Below are positions 1 to 18,738 of a DNA stretch of 32,712 nt, in pieces. The notes under the pieces were generated by a model, which saw nothing but the letters and a program-made list of their open reading frames with translations, was not told where the DNA came from and searched no databases. Source of the stretch: Apostichopus californicus (lineage: Eukaryota; Echinodermata; Holothuroidea; Aspidochirotida; Stichopodidae). The translations under genes and the position numbers were made by a program. Numbering within the stretch: the first letter of the stretch is position 1; the number at the start of each line of letters is the position of its first letter. The DNA lies in the NCBI GenBank assembly GCA_020650975.1, contig JAIPMN010005330.1, forward strand, positions 1-32,712, in the 5' to 3' direction.

Positions 1-163
1 CTTTTAAAGTGCTGCCAGGGGAAGACGGAATATTTATATAAATTCTTTCTAGCGTAGGGAACTTGGAAGTTAACATCATGTTTATTTCTTGTGTTAACAC
101 TTTTTGTTGGAATTAGATTGTCTTTATCAGTTGATACAAGATTGTACTTTATTTATAAACCAT

Positions 164-925
164 TTATATACGTGTGTGCTTTCTTCTTGTTTTTAGCAGG
201 GACCAATCTAATTCCTCAAGCATATTTGTCACACTGGATTTATAAGAGTAGTCTGCCATACAAAATCTGTCTGCTCTTCTCTGAATAGCTTCTACTTTAT
301 CCACATCCCATATGTGAAAGGGGTCCCACACTACTGAAGCATAATCGAGTACTGGCCTGACAAGAGTTTTGTATGCTGTAGTTTTAACATCTTTGGGACA
401 GCTAGAGAGTTCACGTTTTAGAAGACCAAGAACACGGTTTGCTTTATTAGTTATGTTATTGATATGTTTATCCCATATAAGTTTGCTATCAATTTCAACG
501 CCAAGCCAAGGGTGCATAGACAACTTTTAGGGGTTGGTTGTACAGGGTGTAGACGGGTGGGTGTTTTGTAACATTTTTTAGATGAAATTGAGAGGATGTA
601 GCATTTAGGGGGGTTAAAATTCATTTGCCATTTATTTTGCCATTGTTGCAGTTTATTTAGGTCATCTTGGAGGATTTGTTGGTCAATTTGTTATCAATTT
701 TTCTAATCACAAGGCAATCATCAGCAAACAGTCTAACTGTGCTACTGATATTATCAGGGATGTCGTTTACACGTACAAGGAAAAGTAAGGGACCCAAAAC
801 AGTGCCTTGGGTACACCAGATAAAACTTGTTTAGAAAGTTGATATTTCACCGTCACCATGAGAGAACACGCTGAGTGCGGTTGATGAGGAAAGATGCAAA
901 CCAAGCCAGAAGATTTCCATTAATA
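164..925 (-). mobile_element. Non-LTR retrotransposon (LINE) reverse transcriptase fragment, broken
   Basis: Read on the minus strand this is the middle to end of a LINE reverse transcriptase. In order it shows NGNLLAWF-like text near 900-925, a degenerate 'GTVLGPLLFL' block near 790-815, and the catalytic FADD motif at 717-728. A conserved thumb and C-terminal part follows at 164-523, with the phrases LGVEIDSKLIWDKHI, RPVLDYASVVWDP and IQRRADRF. The pieces lie in different frames and stops interrupt them, so the copy is dead. The motifs fit jockey/CR1-like LINEs, but the clade is not resolved. No endonuclease domain is visible, so the copy is 5'-truncated. Its 3' end lies toward the start of the window. 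Confidence 0.88.
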
Positions 926-1379
926 TACCATAGTCATTAATGGAAGAATTAGACCACTCGCCCAGGCTGTCCAGCTACTCTAGTTCAGTTCATTTGTAAG
1001 TCATATTCTCGTCGTTGCGAGGGACAGTATCTAACATACAGCTGACAGTCTGACATGTGACTGGCAATGTGGGGACATTTTCCTAGAGATAGGTAATAAC
1101 CTAAGTCTATAATCTACACTATCGACATATATTGACCTTTCTTCTCTCTATAATATTTCCCTCCCAATGACGGCACAGTAACCAGCTTTTGCAGCCGCTC
1201 TGGCTGACAGTGAAAATTCCAAATTCTAGTCCTCCAGTATTATTTATACAAGCATCAACGCCCTCACTCGTTGAACTATGTCATCAACACACGAAGAACA
1301 AGTTCCAACGGACAAGCACTGCGTAGTAGTAGTGTACAAACATGTATAGTAATCTGCCCGGTATGGGTATACCAATATA
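926..1379. other. Intergenic, no gene seen
   Basis: No open frame with recognisable coding character, RNA gene or clear repeat was found between the LINE fragment and the SINE. Confidence 0.4.
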
Positions 1380-1757
1380 CCGGTGCTGTGGCCGAGTGGA
1401 TAAAGGCGGTGGCATTTGAAGCATTGAGGCTTAACAATCGGTAGGTTCGGGGTTCGATACCCGACCGAGTCATAGTAAGGTGGGGATTTTCATCCAAGAG
1501 CAATCTACGGTTTTTCCCATCTGAAATGACCTCTACAATTGAAAAGATTCCAAATTTGAGTTAAAATGTTGAATTGGAAGCCACCCGACGTGTGAGTTGT
1601 AATCCATCATGATCAGCCCTTGCGGGTTTCTCCCACAATTGTGGTCGCTTTAGCGTCGTAAACATAACTGCTGATTTTTAATTTAGTTTAGTAGAAAAAC
1701 AGGACCAGGTGGGACACTCAAGTCCCCATTCTTATTATTATTTTATTATTATTAATT
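1380..1757 (+). mobile_element. tRNA-derived SINE (Ser/Leu-type head)
   Basis: Positions 1380-1475 look like a tRNA head. There is an A box (TGGCCGAGTGG, about 1388-1398) and a B box (GGTTCGATACC, about 1451-1461), with the long spacing of a class II (Ser/Leu) tRNA. A non-tRNA body of about 250 bases follows, ending in a TTA-rich tail at about 1729-1757. The head does not fold into a clean tRNA and continues into the body, so a SINE is more likely than a functional tRNA gene. The body includes the phrase CAGCCCTTGCGGGTTT, which is partly similar to the SINE at 10497. Confidence 0.72.
1729..1757. repeat. TTA-rich microsatellite (SINE tail)
   Basis: An interrupted run of TTA/ATT triplets at the 3' end of the SINE, typical of a retroposon tail. 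Confidence 0.7.
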
Positions 1758-2692
1758 GATGGCTCCTCCATCATGGACTTGCCTGTTATGTCTATATGAG
1801 GTGCCCAAATGTATATTCAAATAAAGCTCACCCAGGCCCTAATTATGGCTAGGCTTGCATGAATATCGGCAGTTCTTGGAGGGTGGGTGTGGGCGGGGGG
1901 GGGGGTGGATTTCCATTGCCTCACCTGGGCCCTAATGCTCTCTATGCAACGCCACTGGTAAAGTAAGCAAAAACGTTCTAACAATGTCATTACTAAACTA
2001 ACGGCTGCATGACGATTTGTCGGTTGTGTACCGAAAATTGATATACGCCTATTTTGATATATTTTTGTGCCTGCTGTATACCACGAGAGGTGACTGACTG
2101 AAGATACTACGCATATAATGTCGTAAAAATTTACGATTCGTATATTTAGACCATCTCAAGTTTGCTGGTCTCCTTTATTATTGCTATATACTAATTTGGT
2201 CAGCAGGTTTTTCTCTCCGCTACCGGTTTTCTCTATAGCCTAAGCTTTAGCTATAACCCCCAACCCCCGGAGTTCCCTTCCCCGGAGAGCTCGGGTATAC
2301 GACACCGTCAAATCCGGACCGATTTGACGTTAGTTTCTCTTGGATGTCATGATTATCTGGTGTTCAACTAAGTTAACTAGAACGAAGTTCAGCATTAGTC
2401 AATTACATTCAGCCGGAGTCCCCAAACAACGAATGATTAAGTTTAACTTGCCTGCATAAACCTGAAAATGCCTTATCGAATTCCGTGCAGTCTCCAAGAG
2501 AAATAATAAATGGCGATAATTAAGAGAGGTAATTAGCCGTGTCTTGTTCTAGCTATATATGACGAAAATTACTACCTATACACAGTATATGCTGACTGTG
2601 TCGTCTGCCGCGGTAAACAAACATAAAAGATCTCTCATAGTTCTCAATAGAACGCCTAGTAGTATAGGCTAATCATTATAACGTTGCTAACA
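1758..2692. other. Intergenic with a transposon end and a possible promoter
   Basis: A long G run lies near 1894-1907. The text ending GCAACGCCACTG near 1957 resembles the right end of the short hAT-type elements seen elsewhere in the window, but no matching left end was found. A TATATAT box at about 2553-2560 lies about 135 bases before the start codon of the secreted-protein gene and could be its promoter. No coding region is seen. Confidence 0.35.
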
Positions 2693-3976
2693 ATGAAAGG
2701 AACTAAGTTTTTCCTCGTGGTTTTTATTTTGTTGAGTCCTTGGGTTAGAGGAATTGTCATAGAGAAGCTTGTCAACCAATCATGGACTGGGATTTCTATG
2801 TACGTCATCGTGAATCGCGAAACCGTACAGCAAACATTGAATGAGTTTTATTATGCAAACGTATCCGGCTCGTGTCATCGTAAGTATATACTAATGTTAT
2901 AGCTAAGCTGAAAACTTTCAACTGAGGAACGGTATATAGAGATCGTGCGATTAGGCTGCCGAAAATCTGTCACTTTTTTTGCCGCCGTGTTTGAATGAAT
3001 GCCGTCAGTTCGTCATTTTGTATTCGATTTGGCTGAATTTTCGTCAGTGGTTTGTGTGAGTTAAAGTTTTCATACAGCACGCGATCATAGTTTATATAGG
3101 CCACTCGCCATGTATTAAAAAAAATGGCATGTGTTTACGAGTAAGCTATCTTTATTTTAACAATCCCCGCTAGCTCCCAACCACCATTTCTTGATAATTG
3201 TCGACATGTAACTTTTTCTTTCGTTTCTTCTCTTCCTGTTGAAAGGTCCTCGATTATTTCTCCCCGAGAAACCGGCATTTCCCAATATTTTGAAGGCAAA
3301 CGAGCACGTGATCTATTTCAGCTCTGGTGAATCCGTTTTCACAGATTTCTTGGATGAGACGGATCCTTGCCTCTCTAACAAAGAAAGCGGTGTGACATTT
3401 GCTATACCACTTCTTACGGACAAGCCACGTGGCGGCCTTCCTCAGTATTCCTTAGCAATCGGTATTCTTTACGATCGACATAATGAACAAATAGATAAAC
3501 CAAACTTAATCTTTCCGTATCTTCCAGTAGACGAACTCACGTTGAACGGCACTATTTTATTTCTGCGTAACGGCACTGATGAGATGTTAGTCAAGTTTCA
3601 ACGCAACGATAACCCATGCAAGCCGGTAACTTCACTCGTCCGTCATGAGGCGGAAGAATTTTTAGAAGTGGATTTGCAATTCGGTTTGCCTGAACCCAAC
3701 TTCGAGGTATGCGATGGCCATGATCATTACGACAACCACTTCTGCTCTACTGTGAGAGATATTAAATGCGAAGTTGCAAGATCTGCTCCTAATATTTGCC
3801 AGTTACCATGGAGAACATCCGACAAACATGCTTGTGACGCAACTATTGAAGTAATCAATGTCACACCCGGTTTTCGAAAGTTCATGTGCCTAAGTGACGA
3901 CGAGCCCGTTCGCCTTTTAGCGACGGAGAGTCGCAAAGTTATTGCTAGAATTGGTTTGCGGTATCCGTGTATTTAA
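2693..3976 (+). CDS. Secreted cysteine-rich glycoprotein, family unknown
   Basis: Two exons, 2693-2879 and 3246-3976, join in phase 1 across a 366-base intron. The donor is GTAAGT. The acceptor follows a strong pyrimidine tract, and the split codon gives Arg. The product is 305 residues. The first ATG at 2693 opens a typical signal peptide: two charged residues, then a hydrophobic core (FFLVVFILLSPWV) and cleavage probably after RG. The mature chain has five N-glycosylation sequons (NQS, NVS, NGT twice, NVT) and ten cysteines spread to the C-terminus, which ends YPCI. There is no second hydrophobic stretch, so it is probably soluble and extracellular. I do not recognise the family. The even cysteine count, clean splice sites and long open second exon support a real gene. 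Confidence 0.72.
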
Positions 3977-6590
3977 ACAGTTTTAACCAAAGTGAATTTG
4001 GTCATTTTGTCCAATCGGTATAAAACAAAACACAGGTGCAGCAGAAGCTCAGCTAAGCTTTCATCTTGATTTACGCAAGGCATTTTGATTTAGTAGACCA
4101 CAAAATAATGTTAGATATCTTTAAATCATATAAGTGTTCAATTCTCCGAAGGGTGGAATTATTTCCCAAAATGACGGCGAAATTAAGCATGGAAGACATT
4201 TTGCTACTCACAAAAAGTGCATACTTTCATGAATATTAAAACGTTTTTGAAAAGCAAATTCATGTTCATTGTATATGATTTGAAGGCTACATTGCATTAT
4301 AACTGAAAACTCTCATGGTAACAAAAATGTTTTTTCTGAACATCTTTGGTTCACCACCATTCAAACGTTATATCCACATTTCAGCAGTATTGGAAAAACG
4401 CTCTAGGGGTAGCATTTCTTACGTTTTCAAGAATGACCTCTCGTGATCTCAAATTTTCTAAAATATGATTGCAATGTATACTCATACATATTTTATTTAT
4501 TTATTTTTAGTCTGTACATGCTATTTTGAAAATGGCATCCCACATCTTTTTGTAGCACGGTTAACATTAAACAATCTCAATAAATAGTATTGATACCATA
4601 CTAACACATCATAGATATTTAAGTGATATGGCAGGTGTGTATCGGTTTATAGCATAACAAGTGGTGGTTGTGGAATGAGAAAGTGCCCCTCTGATGTTGT
4701 GCCCCTCCACTTTTTGGAAGCTTCCTACCCCCCTGCCCATGATGGTGGTGGGAAATCTAAAGAGCTTAATCAGTTGATTCAACACAAAAGACAACATTTA
4801 TGTTTATTGTACTTCTTTATTCTTTCGTGTTTCTCCTTTCAAGCAGTCTTTTCTGCCTTTAATTCCTCAGGTTGTTCAAACTGAAAAAAGAGCAGTTAAT
4901 TAAAATAAGACTGAAATTGACCAACCTAAGACACCCTCATTGTACTTCACATAAAGTATGGTTTTAATTTCAAGTATTTACCGATACCATTCGATTGGAA
5001 ACCTTCTGTTACCCAGACACTTGATTGCATTAGTATTAATCATATGATATGACCTTTGACATGTTGAAGATCACTAAAATAAGACATTGCTACCAGTCCA
5101 GGTTTTATTTCTAAACCACAATTATTATTTTTTTTTTTACAACATGACCCTTTAAACATCTGAGGCTCATCATTTAAAGCGGCTGGTCTGCTAAGTCTAT
5201 CAGACAGCCCATAACGTCAGTTACTCAGATGCAACACGAACCTGAACAGGAAAATGGAAGTCTTTTTATGGCCTCATTGAAAATGTTTAGAATGCATTAT
5301 AATTTTTTCAAAGACACATTGTCTCAAATGTCATCCAAGGGTGCTCTGTGGTTCATCTAAAGTTAAAAGAACATATTTTGGTTCGCTTACAAGAATTAAT
5401 AATATAATGAATTAACATACACATTGATATCTGTACCGAGGAGCAGACATTGCATCTATTTAGTCTTAAAGGAGCATTTCATATGTTTTAAATTACAGCT
5501 TGATATCTTCCATATTGGAATAGCTATAGAAAACATTGTTTAGGTACTAGGATTATAACATATCAAGAGCAAACTTCTGCCTGAAATCATCCTTTTATAT
5601 TTAAAATATAATCTGGTTGGTCCAAAGACTGTACTCTAATGTTATAGAATCAACAATTTACTACAATCGACTAAAATAGCTGACCTAAAATGTTTTGTCA
5701 CTAAGACTTATCTTTAAACAGAGTTTTGCTCAAAACAAGGTACATAGTGGGGGGAAAAAAGTGAGTAAGCTTTCCATCATAATTTTAAAGTCTACAGAAT
5801 GATATTTGTCTCCTGGGACCCCCTCTCCACAGAAATCCTGAATCTGCTACTGGCAACAACAATAGCACCTCTTTCAGTGATATCTTTGAAAGGGTAAAAG
5901 CAATGCAGCCTTTCCAGCAATAATCTTTTCAGCCCTGTGCAAGATTATTTTTGATTGCAATTATCTGCTAAACACGTCCACCTGCAGAGCAGTGTGGGCC
6001 CTGGCCTGGAAGTTTAAATTCAGAGATATTCTACTATTTATTCTGGACTAAATTGATCTATGAATCTGACATACTGTTAAAAAGAGTTTAAATTGGTCAT
6101 ATCTGACCAATCGGCTGATGTGAAGTCTACTCCGTAAGTCCTCGGTAACCCTCCGCAAATTTATCAAAGAATTTGGAAATTTGTCCAAGAAAAAAGGCAC
6201 CAGAGACTTGTGGTGAAGAGAGTGTGGTACATCAAAATGGACCAGATGTTGGAGGAGTGTGCTAGTGAAAGGTCACCAGGTCAAGCTAGACACGGTAGAA
6301 TGAGAGTGCATAACAGTTGTAGAGAGACAGGTAAGTGTAGCATCACTGTAAACATAAGTCAAGAAATGAGTGACTTCCAAGTTTGCACACATGGCCTTGC
6401 CTTCTGTTGACTACTGGTAGCAGCCAACCCCTGCTGTTCATAATCAGTCGATAACATTCCTTCTGAACTGATCACTCTATTATAACCACTGGTGACTGTG
6501 TGACTTGTTGGGGGCCACAACCAACCCCTCACCTGCCTCCCCAGCTGTGACAGGGGTCCAGGGAGTCTGTTACGCCTCACCGACTAGCGG
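3977..6590. other. Intergenic: 3' flanks of two convergent genes
   Basis: This stretch lies between the stop of the secreted-protein gene and the stop of KRR1. An AATAAA on the plus strand near 4578 and a reversed AATAAA (TTTATT, about 6037-6042) are possible polyadenylation signals for the two genes, but neither is close to its stop codon. Short ORFs at 4675-4884 and 6210-6410 have no coding character I can support. No repeat family was recognised. Confidence 0.35.
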
Positions 6591-14983
<8,393 letters not shown>

Positions 14984-15439
14984 AGGTAGTGGCTATTGAC
15001 CCGGCCGCCGGGCCTCTAAGCCCCGCTCGCTATTCACCCGGCTGTACATGTGCATGTGCATACAGCATGGCATTATGTGGATTCTATGCAGGTACCATGC
15101 CCAGTTGTGCACAGTCCTGGATCTCATATAAATTTACTGTGTAGGCCTACGTACGTACGTACGTCAGGCATGGCAAGCGCATGTGTTCAGTAGGCCGGGC
15201 TATTAAAGTCTGCAATTGCCTGCGCTGAGGATCATCAGCGGCGATCGACCCCCACACAAACAAACGCAATCGCTATTCTCCCGGATACCACCGGGCTAAA
15301 AATAGCCTAATGGCACGTCACCGCGCCATTCATTTCGGCAGCCGGGCCGATAAGCCACACTGTTCGCTATTCACCCGGCGGCCGGGCCGATAAGCTCCGC
15401 TCGCTATTCACCCGGCGGCCGGGTCAATAGGCCCCACCT
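14984..15439. mobile_element. GC-rich palindromic DNA element with TIRs, 456 bp
   Basis: The left end AGGTAGTGGCTATTGACCCG is mirrored at the right end, whose reverse complement begins AGGTGGGGCCTATTGACCCG. Both continue into CCGGCCGCCGGG. The direct repeat AACTTGTA flanks the element at 14977-14984 and 15440-15447; the last base overlaps the end, so the target duplication is 7 or 8 bases. Inside are repeated blocks of the form CGCTATTCACCCGGCGGCCG and GGGCCGATAAGC. No coding region is present. The superfamily is not fixed: the size of the duplication permits several, and the termini are unlike the CAGTG/CAGGG hAT ends seen elsewhere in the window. Confidence 0.78.
15149..15164. repeat. ACGT tetranucleotide repeat, four units
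   Basis: Four perfect ACGT units inside the GC-rich element. Confidence 0.95.
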
Positions 15440-15833
15440 AACTTGTATAGCTGAAATTATCGCAGAATAGGTACATGTGATAAACCATCATCATAAGAAA
15501 TAACGTGTTTCCAATACTTGCAATACATGTGTGTGCTTTATTTCTGTTGATGCTATAATATGTTGGCGGACTAGTTCTTTGGAAACAAAACATCCATTAC
15601 ATACTTACTTATAAACAGACAAAATATTTCAAGTTAAACCACATGAAAAACTCCATTCGAATAGTTTCTTGCACGATGGCTAATTTTGCTGGCAGATACC
15701 TATGGAGTGCCAAAAGGGTAAATTCTCGTTGCTACATAAATAATAAACGTACAGATAGATCACATCAAAAATAGTCGAATGAAAAACGATAAACAAGAGG
15801 TAAATCCATGGACTAGCAGATCTCATCCCCTCC

Positions 15834-16151
15834 ATGACGGAAGTGATTGTTGTGTTAATTCTGGTTGTGACATGGAAATTTGTCAGTGGTTGGCCAAAGC
15901 CCAGGCTCGTAGATAGGCACTGGGGTACCAGCAATTTACGGAGAGGTAGGCCTACCGACAATTTAAGGAGGGGTACAAAAGTCGTATTCAGTAACTTGCG
16001 AACTTTTTGTACACAGATGATGACACCCGTGGGGGATGCGGAAAGTAGTCCGAACGGAAGATGTGGGTGTCAACGGGCCTACCAAAGCATTGGCTATTAT
16101 ATGATGGGTAGGATATGGTCAGTTGAAAAGTTCAGTCACTCTGTACTCTAG
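15834..16151 (+). CDS. Possible small secreted peptide precursor
   Basis: A 105-residue frame with an ATG start. The first 19 residues, MTEVIVVLILVVTWKFVSG, look like a signal peptide. The mature part contains a short repeated motif (SNLRRGR, then DNLRRGT, then SNLRT) and basic pairs that could be processing sites, with four cysteines in the second half. An ATTAAA near 16167 follows the stop. Against it: no recognised family, no evidence of splicing, and a 93-residue frame on the other strand overlaps it. It could be chance. Confidence 0.25.
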   Translation: MTEVIVVLILVVTWKFVSGWPKPRLVDRHWGTSNLRRGRPTDNLRRGTKVVFSNLRTFCTQMMTPVGDAESSPNGRCGCQRAYQSIGYYMMGRIWSVEKFSHSVL

Positions 16152-18738
16152 CGGACAGTGACGAATTAAAATATGTCAGTTCATGCAACAAATGGCGCTA
16201 CGTAAATGATAAGCGGTGATATGTAGTACCAATCTGAAGCTAGCCTCACTTTCGGTCGAACGTTTCTTATCATGACTATTTCTATGATTTTGAAGGTTGG
16301 ATGATGAAGGAATCAATTATGACAGGCACTCCGTCACCAGTGTTTCATATTACAGTCACACATATTTTGCAATATGTCCTAGATTCCTGACACACTCAAC
16401 ATTGTAATAGAATTAACCATATCAACCAACACGTTTTACTGCGATGATTTTCGCGATCTTGTCAAGTTGGACAGCATATTGTTTAGATTATAGACCTATC
16501 ACATAGATCAATAATGGCAGTGGGGTCTGTGTTGACTTTATAATCATGGTAGAAAGTATGTGATAAATTCATGGGCTCTACTTTTTCATATGCGCAGTTC
16601 TGAAATACTGTTTGTAACAACACAATCTGCTTAGGAATTCTATAGGACTAGAGGATTGCGTGGGGGTATTTACCAGTGAATTTTGCATTTCACGTTCGCC
16701 TGGCTAGCAAGTGATTTGAAGATTTATATAAATCTAATTTTGCTAGTTAAAACAATAAATTAAACACACAAAAAAATGAAAAAAATAATGAAATTATTTG
16801 TTTCCAAATTTCTCTGAACTGTGAAGAAGTAGTAGTGACAGACGCCTTTGGACTCACATTTCTAGGATAATAAAGTCTGAACATAAATGCACAAAATGTC
16901 AAAAATGACAGGAAAATAAGTTTTTGATCATCACAATCAATATTTATGTATTCAAAGTCATCAATTTTACACAATGATCTATAAAACAAACTGCTTTTCA
17001 AATTTCTTTGCTTAACAGTTCTTTATAATTTTGTTCTAAAAATGAAGACATGTGCATAAAACAGATTAAGAACAATATTAAGAAACCAGTGCGATTTGAC
17101 ACAACTTTTAATGGTACGTGATCCAAAATATGATTAAATGACTACAAATGTTAAAAAAAATCAACAACAGAATATCAAAGGATTATCTTTCCTTTTTGTT
17201 GCTAGGTGTTCATACCTATAACTTCACTGAATAAAACGTTCAAAACTGTAGAATGTGAAAAACTTTGAAAATCAAACATGTTACATAATCTGTTGAAAAC
17301 TATCTTACAAAATATACACAATATAAAAAAAACAGCCTATTCTGTATAAATTACTAGTAAAATCTAAAAATCCCTAAATAAGTTACAAGTGTTTGTAAAT
17401 GTTGGCAAGTTGTTACAGTGTTCTTTGGTATTCCCTTTATTTACACTGTGGAAGGAAAAAAAACAAGAAAAAAAACTGAAGATGATCCTTTGACTTCGAA
17501 ACCGAACGGACGGAAATTAGAAAATGTCTTTCTCAGTGTATAAAATAAAAGTGAACTTAAATAATTAAAATATTTTAAATTTTAGAAACTGTACATAAGT
17601 TCACACTGAATGAACAGTGGCTAAGTCTTACATACTTAAGATAAGGTGACCAGACGTCCCCGATTTTCAGGGACAGTCCCCGATTACAGTGTGCTGTCCC
17701 CGATGAACAAGTGTCCCCGAAAATGTCCCTGATTCGTCAAAATGTTCAGGAATTTCGAAAATATCCCACATTATTAGTAAAATATTTGTAAAAACAAAAT
17801 TTAGTCAAGTGTGCAGTCGCAGAACGGAACTAATCAGTATTTCAGGTGGGCCAGTGTAAAGTGGAAACACTGTTAAAATATGCTAGATCGATCTAGCCTA
17901 GCACTCGTTCGTAAAGTAAGTAAATTTCATCTAAGAAAAAGCTACATTTTTGAAAATAAAATTGATTTAAAAAGTGCTTCTAAGTATCACCATTTTACAT
18001 CTAAGCACCTAAGGCACTTGAAAATTTGACACCCCCTCCCCTTAGACCCCTCCCCCATATCAGTCACGCAATAAATGTCCCTGATTCTGTTGGTTTAACC
18101 CATTTACCACTTGTCATTTCCAATTTCTGGGATGACATCTTCAGCATTTTGTGTGAGATGGTGCCAAGTCACGAGTTGCACTCTGTACTGCCATGATTAA
18201 GTTGGTTTCCCATTTGCTTATAAATCTAAAAATATACCTCCCAAAATCATGGATGAAACCAGTTTGATGACTGGGTACTCACTGACACAGAACAATGAAA
18301 TGAACTCTACTACTTACTGCATGTAGAAGGAAATAAATAATCCTGTCAACACACTGCAAAATGCTATTAAAAATGTTTACACTTTACATACTTAACATTT
18401 CCATTCTCCCCAGTCCAATTTGTATTGATATACTCATCACATTAAAAACACTCATTATTGCACATTCTAACTTAAAGATTCTTATGTACAAATAATTTAC
18501 CACGATTATAAATGCATACACCTGTATCTCTTTTCATACGTTATATCAACTTTCCCACAAGTTTATCGAAATAACTATCACGACATCCAGTCAAAACTGT
18601 ATGCAGTTGCTATTGACCAGAGTAGATGGTATTTGCTGGTAATGCTTTTCAACAGTAAAGAACATTACACCAAGGCAAACAGCTGTTGCAGGAAATCTCA
18701 TATTCCGATAAACAAAAATTAAAAATGTAATCCGTATA
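16152..18738. other. Intergenic, AT-rich, with a transposon remnant
   Basis: No coding region is seen. The only structured part is the repeat at 17641-18090, listed separately. The rest is AT-rich, with A runs near 16770-16800 and 17455-17480. Confidence 0.4.
17641..18090. mobile_element. Degenerate DNA transposon remnant (GGTGACCAGACGTCC type)
   Basis: It begins with AAGGTGACCAGACGTCCCCG and repeats GTCCCCGAT and GTCCCTGATT phrases, a text I recall from old DNA transposons in many animal genomes. The right part, about 18002-18090, shares ACACCCCCTCCCC, TTAGACCCCTC, ATCAGT and TCCCTGATTCTG in the same order with the element at 25910-26209. Clear flanking duplications were not found, so the borders are approximate. 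Confidence 0.5.

Noticed and set aside
1380-1475. Functional tRNA gene
   Set aside because: A and B boxes are present, but the arms do not pair properly and the sequence runs into a SINE body with a tail.
1894-1957. Complete hAT element ending in GCCACTG
   Set aside because: No matching left end or flanking duplication was found.
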